Below, piece by piece: positions 36,105-45,085 of a DNA stretch of 64,000 nt (positions are counted from its first letter, which is position 1; every line of letters begins with the position of its first letter). Under the pieces are notes generated by a model. It was not told where the DNA came from. It was given only the letters and a program-made list of their open reading frames with translations, and did no database searches. The position numbers and the translations under genes are program-made. Source of the stretch: Deltaproteobacteria bacterium (GTDB taxonomy: Bacteria > Desulfobacterota > Desulfomonilia > Desulfomonilales > Desulfomonilaceae); the NCBI GenBank assembly GCA_016875095.1, contig VGSG01000012.1, forward strand, positions 1-64,000, written 5' to 3'.

Positions 36105-37946
36105 CTATTGCTGCGGATCTCCCGGATCCGGTGCCCCGTAGTAGTGGCTGATGATCTTGCGTGCCACGGGGGCCGCGTTCCTTCCCCCAGGACCTCCATG
36201 TTCCACCAGCACGACCACGGCAATTCTCTTGGGCATGTCACGCACGTAAGCAATGAAGATGGCGTGAGTTCGCTCATGATACGGAACCGTTTCTCCCTCC
36301 GCTCCGCCTTCCCTTATGCGAATCACCTGGGACGTGCCGGTCTTGCCCGCCACAGGGACACCCCGAACTCGCGCTCTCTCACCGGTTCCGGCCTTTTCCG
36401 ACACGACCCCTCGCAACGCCGAATCGAGCAGATGCCAGGCATTGTCTTCGAGAGGAATTTGCCATCGGATCACGGGCGAATGCTCGTAGATCACCGGCCC
36501 TTGCTCCGCGCGAATACGTCGAACAATCGAAGGCTTGAACAGTTTCCCGCCGTTGGCGAGGGCCGCGGTCATCATGGCTAACTGAATCGGAGTGGAAACC
36601 AGATAACCTTGGCCAATAGCCACGGCTATTGTTTCGCCGTCTTTCCACGGCTCGCCGTACGTGCGGCGTTTCCAAGGCTCGGTCGGGATCAGTCCGGGCA
36701 GCTCATGCGGCAAGGAAATGCCTGATGGCGTGCCCAGGCCGAAGAGGGACGCATACTTGGCCAGAAGCTCCGGTCCCAGCTTGAGGCCGACATGATAGAA
36801 GTAGATATCGCACGACTCGACGATTGCCCGCCGTAGATCGACGCTTCCGTGACCATAATGGTTCCAGCAGCGAAAGACTTGGCCGGCCAGCTCCATCTTG
36901 CCTTTGCAGGTGAACCGCTCGTCGGGCCGCACCTTCCTTTCGGCAAGGGCTGCCGCCGTCGTTACTACCTTGAAGGTGCTCGCAGGAGAATAGAGCCCTC
37001 TGATCGAGCGGTTTTCAAGAGGGTGCAGCGGGTCATTGTTGAGGGTTTTCCAATGTCTCTCCGTGAGCGCGGGAGAGAAGAGATTGAGATCGAACCCGGG
37101 TTTGCTCACCATAGCCAGGACTCGACCTGTGTCCGGATCCACCACCACCACGGAGCCTGCCCGCTCGATGAAAACTTCCTCCACATATTGTTGCAGAGAC
37201 GCGTCCAGCGTCAGCTCGATGTCGGCGCCGCGGCTTGGGTCCTGACGCGAGATGTTGGCAAACTGCCGCCCCTTTGCGTCGATCTCGATCCGCTCCCAGC
37301 CCTCCAATCCTTTAAGATACGGCTCAAACTCCCTTTCAGTACCCGTCTTGCCGATCAGATCACCTGGCCGATAGCCCTGATCTGATTTTTCTGCAAGCTC
37401 TCGCGGTGAGATCTCGCCCAGAGTCCCTAAGACATGGCACATAGTCTCACCAAAAGGGTAAAATCGGTTCGCTCGAGTCTCCAAAACCACACCCTGAATT
37501 TCAGGGGCCAGGGCCTTGGTGAGAGAGACTTCCTCCATGCTCAAGTTCTTCTTCAGAGGGTACGCCATGAATCGGGGAGCCTGACCGCTCCTTTCCAATT
37601 GTTTACGCAGCCTCTCCTGGGGTATTCCCAGCACGGGAGCGTAGGTCCGGACCATCTGGGCACGGTCTCTGAGTTCCCCCGGCGCCACGGACAAGGTGAA
37701 ACTGGGCCGGTTTTCCGCCAGAACGCGCCCCTGGGCGTCCAGTATTCTGCCGCGCGCGGGCCAGAGCCGAATGAGCCGCATCCTATTATGCTCGGAGAGT
37801 TCGGAGTAGGATTCTCGCTCGATGAGTTGGAGCTGCCAGAGCCTCACGATGAGAAATCCGAGCACAGCGACGACCGTCAGGGCCGCGATCCATATCCGAG
37901 TCCTGAAATAGCTGTCGACAATCGCGCGCTGCATAAATTCCGTCAT
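36105..37946 (-). CDS. mrdA: Penicillin-binding protein 2 (elongation transpeptidase)
   Basis: The 613-residue protein has an N-terminal membrane anchor (IWIAALTVVAVLGFLIVRLW), a pedestal domain (about 60-240) and a transpeptidase domain with SPASTFKV (active Ser, SxxK), VESCDIYFYHVG (SxD in place of SxN) and VAGKTGTSQ (KTG). The ATG at 37946 is favoured over a TTG at 38024 because family members begin just before the anchor; an ATG 12 bases further in is another option. It works with RodA in the elongasome. Confidence 0.94.
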   Translation of the reverse strand: MTEFMQRAIVDSYFRTRIWIAALTVVAVLGFLIVRLWQLQLIERESYSELSEHNRMRLIRLWPARGRILDAQGRVLAENRPSFTLSVAPGELRDRAQMVRTYAPVLGIPQERLRKQLERSGQAPRFMAYPLKKNLSMEEVSLTKALAPEIQGVVLETRANRFYPFGETMCHVLGTLGEISPRELAEKSDQGYRPGDLIGKTGTEREFEPYLKGLEGWERIEIDAKGRQFANISRQDPSRGADIELTLDASLQQYVEEVFIERAGSVVVVDPDTGRVLAMVSKPGFDLNLFSPALTERHWKTLNNDPLHPLENRSIRGLYSPASTFKVVTTAAALAERKVRPDERFTCKGKMELAGQVFRCWNHYGHGSVDLRRAIVESCDIYFYHVGLKLGPELLAKYASLFGLGTPSGISLPHELPGLIPTEPWKRRTYGEPWKDGETIAVAIGQGYLVSTPIQLAMMTAALANGGKLFKPSIVRRIRAEQGPVIYEHSPVIRWQIPLEDNAWHLLDSALRGVVSEKAGTGERARVRGVPVAGKTGTSQVIRIREGGAEGETVPYHERTHAIFIAYVRDMPKRIAVVVLVEHGGPGGRNAAPVARKIISHYYGAPDPGDPQQ

Positions 37947-38076
37947 TGAAGGCTCGTCCCGAAAGGAATGTGCGGAGGTGAGTCCGCGCCGCCCAGATGC
38001 TTTTCCCTCACGTCTTTTCGTCAATCCCGTTTTCGGCTGGGCCGGTCAAGGGGTTGCCCAGGTGTTCAACCTTCGA

Positions 38077-38577
38077 TCAGTAGCTTCCGGCGATCCTTGA
38101 ATAGCCGGAATGCAGACGGTCCAGGGCAGGGAAGACAAGCAGGGCGCCGGCGCCGGTAATGAGCGGTTTGGCAGTGAGCCAGAGCAATGCGTTCCAACCG
38201 AAGTCCGGGGGCCCTTGCACCCACCTGAGCGCCGCCACGGCAGACCCTGCGACGAAGCAGCCTAGAACCGCCATAATGGCCCGTCCCATAGGAGAGTCAA
38301 CCTGGAAAGCGGTGTGCGCACGCCCACATGCGAGGAATATCGCGCAGTACATGAGAGCGAATAGCCCGAGGTGTGACCCGGAAAGCATATCCACCGTCAT
38401 CCCCGTCATGAAGGCGAAACCGGCGCCCACCAGTAAGTCCATGCGTAACGCTGCCCAGACAACTAGTATCAGCGCGAGATCCGGCTTATATTCCGGTGAG
38501 ATCGTAAATCCCAGGGAGGTGGTCTGGAGAATAAGCAGCGCAAATCCAGCCCCCAGAACGAAGAGCAAATCGCTCAT
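38077..38577 (-). CDS. mreD: Rod-shape protein MreD
   Basis: The 166-residue protein has five to six membrane helices and the MreD pattern SPEYKPDLALILVVWAALR near residue 27 and GMTVDMLSGSHLGLFAL near 60. It overlaps mreC by 4 bp. MreD binds MreC and lipid-linked precursors in the elongation complex. A 130-bp gap separates it from mrdA. Confidence 0.9.
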   Translation of the reverse strand: MSDLLFVLGAGFALLILQTTSLGFTISPEYKPDLALILVVWAALRMDLLVGAGFAFMTGMTVDMLSGSHLGLFALMYCAIFLACGRAHTAFQVDSPMGRAIMAVLGCFVAGSAVAALRWVQGPPDFGWNALLWLTAKPLITGAGALLVFPALDRLHSGYSRIAGSY

Positions 38578-39419
38578 CGGTCCGCTCCCAGTCCGGGTCG
38601 CACGTCAAACCCTCCCCGTTTGGCCACAATGATCAAGACTTCCTCGAGCTTGCTGAAATCTACGGCCGGATCCACGAGAGCCTCGAGGAACAGCCCCTGT
38701 CCACTCTGACGAATCTGCCTGACGGCGCCTACCGGCATGTCCTTGGGGAAGACACCGTCCATGCCCGACGTGACCACTTCGTCCCGCTCTTTCACCCCTG
38801 ATCGGTGATCCAGGTAACGCAGAATACAGCCACCTTGCAACGTGCCGCTCAGCACTCCACGGTCACGGGTGCGCGCAACACGACAGTCAAGAGAGAGGCC
38901 CGGATCCGTTATCAGGAGCGCCTTGGAGACGGACGCTGAACTCTCCGTGATGCGGCCCACCACACCTTCCGCCACCGCGACGGGCATCTTCGGCCCCACC
39001 CCATCATCGAGGCCCCTATTGATGAATAACGTTCGATACCATCCGGAGGCGTCTTCTCCTATGATTTTTCCCACAACCGAAGGGAAATCGTACCCGCGCT
39101 TCAAGTCCAGCAGTTTTCGAAGGCGCCTGTTCTCTTGATCCTTCGCCAGCAGGATCGCTCTCTCGTGGAGAAGGCGCGCGACCTCCTGCGTCAGCTTTCT
39201 GTTATGCTCCCGAACTTCCGTGAGATATATGTAACTGCTCCAGATGTTGCGCACGCGGGACTGAGCCGTGGAAACGGCTTCCTGAAAAGGCTGGAGCAGA
39301 GCATAGAGCGTTCCCCGGATGAGACCTGCCTCGGGCCTCTGCGGAGAGGAGAGGAGTATCACAAGGCCCGCGCCGAGCAAGAGCAGAATGACGGATATGT
39401 TGCGGACGGAACGAAACAT
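38574..39419 (-). CDS. mreC: Rod-shape protein MreC
   Basis: The 281-residue protein has one N-terminal membrane helix (VRNISVILLLLGAGLVILL), a coiled coil at about 65-100 (HNRKLTQEVARLLHERAILL) and a beta-barrel core with GKIIGEDASGWYRTLFINRG and DGVFPKDMPVGAV. It is a periplasmic scaffold linking MreB to PBP2. It lies 31 bp after mreB. Confidence 0.95.
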   Translation of the reverse strand: MFRSVRNISVILLLLGAGLVILLSSPQRPEAGLIRGTLYALLQPFQEAVSTAQSRVRNIWSSYIYLTEVREHNRKLTQEVARLLHERAILLAKDQENRRLRKLLDLKRGYDFPSVVGKIIGEDASGWYRTLFINRGLDDGVGPKMPVAVAEGVVGRITESSASVSKALLITDPGLSLDCRVARTRDRGVLSGTLQGGCILRYLDHRSGVKERDEVVTSGMDGVFPKDMPVGAVRQIRQSGQGLFLEALVDPAVDFSKLEEVLIIVAKRGGFDVRPGLGADR

Positions 39420-39450
39420 GACGTCCTGGTCGATCTCCGGGCAAGGGGCT

Positions 39451-40488
39451 TCACGCTTTGGTCAGCACATCTCTGAACAGATTAAAATGCTCGAATATCA
39501 TGCCGGAACCCACTACCACCGTGCATAGAGGGTCGTGGGCTATGGTCACAGGCAAACCTGTCTCCCGACGGATCAGCTCATCCAATCCTTTGAGAAGAGA
39601 TCCCCCGCCGGTCAGGACTAATCCCTTGTCCACGATATCAGAAGCCAATTCCGGAGGAGTCTGTTCGAGGGCGATCTTGATGGTCTCCAGGATAGCGCTT
39701 ACAGGCTCGGAGATCGCCTCGGTCACCTCGCCGGATCGCAGGGCGATCACCTTGGGAACTCCCGCAATCAGGTCTCGTCCCTTCACCTCCAGGACCGATT
39801 CCTCCTTTTGAAGGAAGGCGCTTCCGATCATCATTTTGACCGTCTCGGCAGTTCGTTCGCCTATGAGAAGCCCGTAGTTCTGCTTCACGTACCTTATGAT
39901 CGCATAGTCGATTTTGTCTCCCGCAACCCTGAGGGACCGGGAATAGACGATGTCGCACATGGATATGACAGCCACTTCTGTTGTGCCGCCGCCGATATCA
40001 ACGACCATGTTGCTGGTCGGCTCTGTGATGGGCAGACGCGCGCCGATGGCCGCTGCTATGGGTTCCGCGACCAGATATACATCCCGCGCTCCGGCGCTCA
40101 GAGCGGCGTCCCGCACCGCGCGCATCTCCACTTGGGTAATCCCCGAAGGTATGCAGATCACGATACGCGGTTTCACCAGCACCCGGCGTCGATGTATCTT
40201 GAAAATGAAGTGCTTAAGCATCGCTTCGGTGACTTCGAAATCCGCAATCACCCCATCCTTCATCGGTCGGATCGCTCTTATGTTGTCCGGAGTGCGTCCG
40301 AGCATCTTCTTTGCGTCCGAGCCGACGGCCACGATTCGCGGGCCTCTTTCCATGTCGAACTTCACCGCGACCACGGATGGTTCGGAGAGAAGCACACCCT
40401 TGCCGCGAACGTAGACCAGTGTGTTTGCCGTGCCCAGGTCTATGGCCATGTCGTTGGAGAAAATGCCTGACAACACATGGAAAAGCAT
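39451..40488 (-). CDS. mreB: Actin-like rod-shape protein MreB
   Basis: The 345-residue protein has the actin-fold phosphate loops MAIDLGTANTLVYVRG (about 14) and VVDIGGGTTEVAVIS (about 163) and the adenosine motif VLTGGGSLLKGLDEL (about 290). It forms membrane-bound filaments that steer lateral wall synthesis. It is first of a minus-strand run with mreC, mreD, mrdA and rodA. A TATAAT with extended TG (40574-40569) lies 80 bases upstream. Confidence 0.98.
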   Translation of the reverse strand: MLFHVLSGIFSNDMAIDLGTANTLVYVRGKGVLLSEPSVVAVKFDMERGPRIVAVGSDAKKMLGRTPDNIRAIRPMKDGVIADFEVTEAMLKHFIFKIHRRRVLVKPRIVICIPSGITQVEMRAVRDAALSAGARDVYLVAEPIAAAIGARLPITEPTSNMVVDIGGGTTEVAVISMCDIVYSRSLRVAGDKIDYAIIRYVKQNYGLLIGERTAETVKMMIGSAFLQKEESVLEVKGRDLIAGVPKVIALRSGEVTEAISEPVSAILETIKIALEQTPPELASDIVDKGLVLTGGGSLLKGLDELIRRETGLPVTIAHDPLCTVVVGSGMIFEHFNLFRDVLTKA

Positions 40489-40568
40489 GGGGTTGGGATC
40501 TCACTTCCGTTAGGAGCCGGGGAATGCAAGGGATGTCTATCAGAAGCCGGATAGACGATCAAGAATTC

Positions 40569-40574
40569 ATTATA
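40569..40574 (-). promoter_or_regulatory. Extended -10 promoter of the mreB run
   Basis: TGCTATAAT on the minus strand, with TG one base before the hexamer; the -35 is poor. It lies back-to-back with the promoter at 40588. Confidence 0.5.
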
Positions 40575-40587
40575 GCACAAGCCGGCA

Positions 40588-40616
40588 TTGACAACGAGAA
40601 GGCATCTCCGTATGAT
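40588..40616 (+). promoter_or_regulatory. Sigma-70 promoter of the PpiD-like gene
   Basis: TTGACA at 40588, a 17-base spacer and TATGAT at 40611. The coding GTG at 40655 follows with AAGGAGAG. Confidence 0.7.
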
Positions 40617-40654
40617 TCCGGCTTACTCAAAGGCTTGAGCGAAAGGAGAGCGTT

Positions 40655-42559
40655 GTGCTCGATCTCATGCGAAAACATGCCCGCTCCTGGCTCATTAAGG
40701 TCGCCTTGGGCGGAATTGCCATCGTTTTCATCTTCTTTTTCGGCTGGGGTGACCGGGCGCCCACGGACAGGAACGTCTTGGCCGAAGTCAACGGCGAGGT
40801 CATCACATACGATCACTTCTACGCTGCCCGTGAACTCGAGCTGAACCTAAGGAGAATCCGCTACGGAGGAACTCTCCCTCCGGAAGGGGCGGACACGCCC
40901 GAATTCAGGAAAATGGTCCGGGATCGGTTGATCGAGGAGGTCCTTATCTCTCAAGAGGCCAAGCGTCTCGGCTTTTTCGTCACCGATGAAGATCTGGTGG
41001 AGAGTATTCGCAATAATCCGTTTTTTCAGAGAGACGGGCGCTTCGATCAACGAATCTACGACGCGTACGTGCGCGAGCTCAAGCTTTCTCTCTCCCGTTA
41101 CGAACAGTTGCGACGTCAGGAGCTGCTTCGAGACCAGCTCATTAGTGTGCTTGTCGATGGGGTGAAGATCAACCCCCAAGAATTGGAGCGACTGTGGCGC
41201 TTTGCGCACGACAAGTTGAACCTCTCTCTCCTCGTTATCAAGCCTGCGGTGGAGAAATTGGAGTCCACTCCTGATCCGGAAAAACTGGAAACCTATTTCA
41301 AGGACAACCAAGCCAAGTACACTGTCCCCGCCCGCGCAGACGCCGAATACGTGGCCTTCAGTTGGCGCGACTTCCAGGACAAAGTGGAAGTCGGCGAAGA
41401 CGAAGTCAAGTCGTATTACGAGGCTAATACGCGAGAATTCTTTATCCCGGAACAGATTCGGTTGCGCCACATCCTGCTTAAGGCCCCGAGGGGTATTGAT
41501 AAGTCCCAGGCCGATGAACTGGAAAAGAAGCTTCAGGATATAAGGACTCGAACTAAGGGACCGGAGGATTTCGCAACCATCGCGAGCACGGAATCCCAGG
41601 ACCAAGGAACAGCGTCTTCCGGCGGCGATCTCGGTTGGGTCCCGCGGGGAACCATGGGCCCCGAATTGGAGAAAGTCGCGTTCGACCTCAAAGTGGGGGA
41701 AGTCTCTCAACCCGTTCGTTCCGAGCTGGGGTTTCACCTGTTCATAGTCGAAGAAAAAAAGCCGGAACAAGAGCTTCAGTTGGAAGAAGTGAAGGATCGA
41801 ATAAAGAATAAGATTCTCGAGGACAAGGCGAGCCGAAAAGCTCTCGAAGACTCGGAAAAGTTGTACGAGCGAGTCTATCGAAGTGAAGACCTCGCCGGCT
41901 CCGCAGAAAGGTTTGGCCTCAAGGTCCAAAGGGCCGAAGCTGTGACTCCCGCAGGTCCTCTCCCGGGACTGGGCGTGCTCTCCGAAGCGCTCAAGGAAAT
42001 CTTCAGATTGAACACGGGTGAGATCTCCAAGATGATCCGCAGTGGAGACACCTTCGTAGTGATCAAGCTTCTGAAGAAGGCGGAACCTCGGCTTCCTTTA
42101 CTCGGTGAAGTTCGGGGCGAAGTGGAACGGGATTTCCGCAAAGACCAGGCTCTGGCCGCTGCACGGTCGGAAGCAGAGAAGGTCATCGAGGCGCTCCAGC
42201 AGGAACCGGCGGACCCGGATGCAGTGGCGAAGAGGTTTAACTTGGAGTGGCAGAAGCTGGAGCCGCTCACCCGTGAGCCCAGAGTGGCGCCGCGGCTGGG
42301 AGATTCCGCTGAAGTAAAGGACATGCTTACAACCGTATCTGAGGCTGCTCCTCTGTTCCCCACTCCTCTCTTAATTCCCGACGGGATAGCGGTGGTTCGC
42401 CTGGCCGGCGTAGAACGGACAAGCGACGAGGAGTACGCCAAAGAGGCTGATGAGTTCAAAAGATGGGGCCTTGAAGTTCGTCAAACCGAAATCCTCACCG
42501 GTTGGCTCAAGACGCTCAAAGATAAGGCCCAGATTAAGATTATCTCTGATAAGCTGTAG
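40655..42559 (+). CDS. PpiD/SurA-like periplasmic peptidyl-prolyl isomerase
   Basis: The 634-residue protein has PpiD architecture: one N-terminal membrane anchor (WLIKVALGGIAIVFIFFFGW, 12-31), a SurA-N chaperone domain (about 40-235), one parvulin PPIase domain (about 265-367, with IRLRHILLKAPRG and SGGDLGWVPRGTMGPELE) and a long helical C-terminal region. It would help fold exported proteins from the inner membrane. The GTG start is supported by its ribosome-binding site. A GC hairpin without T-run follows at 42580-42599. Confidence 0.9.
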   Translation: MLDLMRKHARSWLIKVALGGIAIVFIFFFGWGDRAPTDRNVLAEVNGEVITYDHFYAARELELNLRRIRYGGTLPPEGADTPEFRKMVRDRLIEEVLISQEAKRLGFFVTDEDLVESIRNNPFFQRDGRFDQRIYDAYVRELKLSLSRYEQLRRQELLRDQLISVLVDGVKINPQELERLWRFAHDKLNLSLLVIKPAVEKLESTPDPEKLETYFKDNQAKYTVPARADAEYVAFSWRDFQDKVEVGEDEVKSYYEANTREFFIPEQIRLRHILLKAPRGIDKSQADELEKKLQDIRTRTKGPEDFATIASTESQDQGTASSGGDLGWVPRGTMGPELEKVAFDLKVGEVSQPVRSELGFHLFIVEEKKPEQELQLEEVKDRIKNKILEDKASRKALEDSEKLYERVYRSEDLAGSAERFGLKVQRAEAVTPAGPLPGLGVLSEALKEIFRLNTGEISKMIRSGDTFVVIKLLKKAEPRLPLLGEVRGEVERDFRKDQALAAARSEAEKVIEALQQEPADPDAVAKRFNLEWQKLEPLTREPRVAPRLGDSAEVKDMLTTVSEAAPLFPTPLLIPDGIAVVRLAGVERTSDEEYAKEADEFKRWGLEVRQTEILTGWLKTLKDKAQIKIISDKL

Positions 42560-42638
42560 GTGAGGCCCCCAGGAAGAGCCCGCGGCAAAAACGCCGCGGA
42601 GATCGCTGGACAGAGTCGCTGAAACAGCTCAAAACCAC

Positions 42639-42667
42639 TTGACAATCCCAGGTCGGATTGTTAGGGT
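42639..42667 (+). promoter_or_regulatory. Sigma-70 promoter of tRNA-Gly
   Basis: TTGACA at 42639, a 17-base spacer and TAGGGT at 42662; the predicted start lies just before the tRNA. Confidence 0.6.
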
Positions 42668-42677
42668 GTTTTTGATT

Positions 42678-42753
42678 GCGGGCATAACTCAGTTGGTAGA
42701 GTGCAAGCTTCCCAAGCTTGACGTCGCGGGTTCGAGCCCCGTTGCCCGCTCCA
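42678..42753 (+). tRNA. tRNA-Gly(CCC)
   Basis: A 76-base cloverleaf with genomic CCA. Acceptor GCGGGCA pairs with TGCCCGC, the discriminator base is U as usual for glycine, the anticodon loop is TTCCCAA (anticodon CCC) on a CAAGC/GCTTG stem, and the T-loop is TTCGAGC. It reads GGG codons. Confidence 0.97.
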
Positions 42754-42769
42754 TACGGTGGTCGATAAG

Positions 42770-42796
42770 ACCCGGGTTATGAACCCCGGGTTTTTT
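42770..42796 (+). terminator. Rho-independent terminator after tRNA-Gly
   Basis: CCCGGGTT folds with AACCCCGGG (one bulged C) and is followed by six T. It separates the tRNA from rimP. Confidence 0.85.
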
Positions 42797-42856
42797 ATTA
42801 GGCTCTGGGGTCTCGTCGGGACAAGCTTTCACGACCAGGCTCGCTGATTAAGGAAA

Positions 42857-43354
42857 ATGGACAAAGAACGAATCACATTGCTGTGGTCGATGATTGAACC
42901 GATTCTGGAACCGGAAGGCATTGAACTGGTCGAATTGGAATTCAAGTTCGAAGGCGGCCGGTGGGTGCTTCGGCTCTATATCGACTCAGCCAACGGAGTG
43001 ACCCTGGATGATTGCGAGCTGGTCAGCCGTCAGGTCGGCGCTTTGATGGACCTGAAGGATCCCATCGAACAGAGCTACACCCTGGAGGTTTCATCCCCGG
43101 GCATCAACAGGGTGCTCAGGAAAGAAAAGGATTTCAGCCGCTTTGCAGGATCACCGGCCAGAATTAAGACGAGCCGGAAGGTAAACGGGCGACGCAACTT
43201 CCACGGTGTTCTCAAGGGAATGGAAAACTCTCATATTATCATGGAAGTGGATGGCAACAAGGTGGAGATTCCGCACGAAGATATCGAGAAAGCACACTTG
43301 GAGTATCCCGATTCGGAGATGTTCCGTCGGGATGCGCGAAGAGGCCCGAGGTAA
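42857..43354 (+). CDS. rimP: Ribosome maturation factor RimP
   Basis: The 165-residue protein has the RimP signatures GIELVELEFKFEGGRWVLRLYID (20-42) and YTLEVSSPGINRVLRKEKDF (about 75), then an Sm-like C-terminal domain. It assists 30S subunit assembly. It opens the conserved rimP-nusA-infB cluster, 13 bp before nusA. Confidence 0.96.
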   Translation: MDKERITLLWSMIEPILEPEGIELVELEFKFEGGRWVLRLYIDSANGVTLDDCELVSRQVGALMDLKDPIEQSYTLEVSSPGINRVLRKEKDFSRFAGSPARIKTSRKVNGRRNFHGVLKGMENSHIIMEVDGNKVEIPHEDIEKAHLEYPDSEMFRRDARRGPR

Positions 43355-43367
43355 CGGGGGTTGTACG

Positions 43368-44792
43368 ATGGAAACTAACTTAAATCGGATGATTGATCAG
43401 GTCGCCAAAGAAAAGGGGATCTCCAGAGAGACGCTCATAGATGCCCTGGAGGCTGCCCTGGTCTCCGCAGCCAGAAAGAAATACGGGCTGCGGGTGGAGC
43501 TGGAAGCGCAATTCAGCGACGACACCGGCGAACTGGAAGTCTTCCTGTTCAAGGACGTGGTGGAAAAAGTTACGGACGGGACCGTGGAAATAGACCTTGA
43601 GACAGCCCGACGTGAACTGGACCCGGAAGCGGAAGTCGGCGACCAGCTCGGCGTCAAAATGGACACTGAGAGCTTCGGCCGCATCGCGGCTCAGACGGCC
43701 AAGCAGGTCATCATGCAAAAGGTAAAGGACGCGGAGCGTGAGAATATCTATGCCGAGTATAAGGATCGGAAGGGTGACGTGGTTACCGGCATGGTCCAGC
43801 GCTTCGAGAAGCGCAATCTCATCGTGAACCTGGGCCGAGCGGAGGCTGTGCTGCCATATTCGGAACAGATCCCCAGGGAGAACTACAGACAGGGCGATCG
43901 AATTCGAGCCTTGATTCTCGATGTTCGACGCACCCAGAAAGACCCCCAGATCGTCCTGTCACGGGCGAACCCGGGATTCCTGGTGAGCCTATTCGAACAG
44001 GAGGTTCCGGAGATCGCGGAAGGTATCGTCCGCATCATGTGCGCGGCCCGAGAACCTGGGCAGCGGGCCAAGATCGGCGTCCGCTCCACGGACGCGGACG
44101 TGGATCCTGTGGGCGCCTGCGTAGGTATGAAGGGCGCGAGGGTTCAGGCTGTGGTCCAGGAGTTGCGAGGCGAAAAGATAGACATTATCCCGTGGAACGA
44201 CGATCCGGCCCATTTCGTCTGCAACGCGCTCCAGCCCGCTGAAATCTCCAAGGTCATCATCGATCAAGATACCAACACCATGGAAGTGGTCGTGGCCGAC
44301 GACCAACTCTCCCTGGCTATCGGCAAACGCGGCCAGAATGTAAGGCTTGCGGCCAAACTTACCGGCTGGCGAATCGACGTCAGGAGTGAGTCCAAAGAAG
44401 AGAAGATAACCGGCGAGTCGTTCGAGCGCCTGGTCAAGATTGAGGGCATGAACGAGGAGATGGCAACGGTCCTGTTCGACAACGGGTACCGGACGGCGGA
44501 AGATATAGCAAAGGCGTCGCTTGCCGAACTGACAAGCTTCATCGGCATCACGGAAGAGAAGGGTCGGGAACTCATCAACGGGGCCCTGCGCTACCTGGCC
44601 AATCCGCCTGAAGAAGAGGAGGAGGCCGAGGAAGAAGAGCAGACGGGAGATAAAGCGTCTGCGGCGTCCGCTGAGGAGGCGGAAGTCTCTGCGGAAGGGA
44701 TTGAGGATCAGGAGGAGGGAGCTGCTGAAGCGGAAACCGTGGAGTCGGGCCCCCCGGCTGCGCGAGCCGCCCAGAATCGGCCGATGGCATGA
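43368..44792 (+). CDS. nusA: Transcription factor NusA
   Basis: The 474-residue protein has the RNA-polymerase-binding N domain (1-125), an S1 domain (about 137-200, [20 protein letters not shown]), two KH domains (about 200-340, with [21 protein letters not shown]) and a C-terminal helix-hairpin-helix unit, ending in a long Glu-rich tail not found in short NusA forms. ATG at 43368 gives the family start [18 protein letters not shown]. It controls pausing, termination and antitermination. It overlaps ylxR by 4 bp. Confidence 0.97.
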   Translation: METNLNRMIDQVAKEKGISRETLIDALEAALVSAARKKYGLRVELEAQFSDDTGELEVFLFKDVVEKVTDGTVEIDLETARRELDPEAEVGDQLGVKMDTESFGRIAAQTAKQVIMQKVKDAERENIYAEYKDRKGDVVTGMVQRFEKRNLIVNLGRAEAVLPYSEQIPRENYRQGDRIRALILDVRRTQKDPQIVLSRANPGFLVSLFEQEVPEIAEGIVRIMCAAREPGQRAKIGVRSTDADVDPVGACVGMKGARVQAVVQELRGEKIDIIPWNDDPAHFVCNALQPAEISKVIIDQDTNTMEVVVADDQLSLAIGKRGQNVRLAAKLTGWRIDVRSESKEEKITGESFERLVKIEGMNEEMATVLFDNGYRTAEDIAKASLAELTSFIGITEEKGRELINGALRYLANPPEEEEEAEEEEQTGDKASAASAEEAEVSAEGIEDQEEGAAEAETVESGPPAARAAQNRPMA

Positions 44793-45085
44793 AGCGTGGA
44801 CACGTTCCCATGAGGCAGTGCGTCGCCTGCCGCGCCAATCGCCCGCAGTGGGAGATGATCCGGCTAAAAGTTGTCGGGGACGTGGTTTTCATCTCGAAGA
44901 GAACTGAAAGTGTTCCGGGACGCGGATGTTATCTCTGTCCCCGGACGGAATGCATAGAGAGGGCTCTCAAGAAAGGGAGATTGGAAGGGGCGTTTCGCCG
45001 AGGCGGTCTCGTCCTTCCGAGCAGAGAGCAACTCTTGGTAAGGCTGGAAGAGAAGGGGAAGCTTGATGACAATGCTTACCGTTGA
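44789..45085 (+). CDS. ylxR: YlxR family RNA-binding protein
   Basis: The 98-residue protein has the DUF448 signature PMRQCVACRANRPQWEMIRL and PGRGCYLCPRTECIERALKKG, with cysteine pairs that may hold metal. It is coupled to nusA by an ATGA overlap and overlaps the start of infB by 20 bp. YlxR proteins bind RNA and are proposed to act in ribosome or RNase P function. Confidence 0.93.
   Translation: MKRGHVPMRQCVACRANRPQWEMIRLKVVGDVVFISKRTESVPGRGCYLCPRTECIERALKKGRLEGAFRRGGLVLPSREQLLVRLEEKGKLDDNAYR

Noticed and set aside
43206-43367. N-terminal extension of NusA
   Set aside because: The extra 54 residues lie in the rimP gene in another phase and do not resemble NusA; the family start is at 43368.
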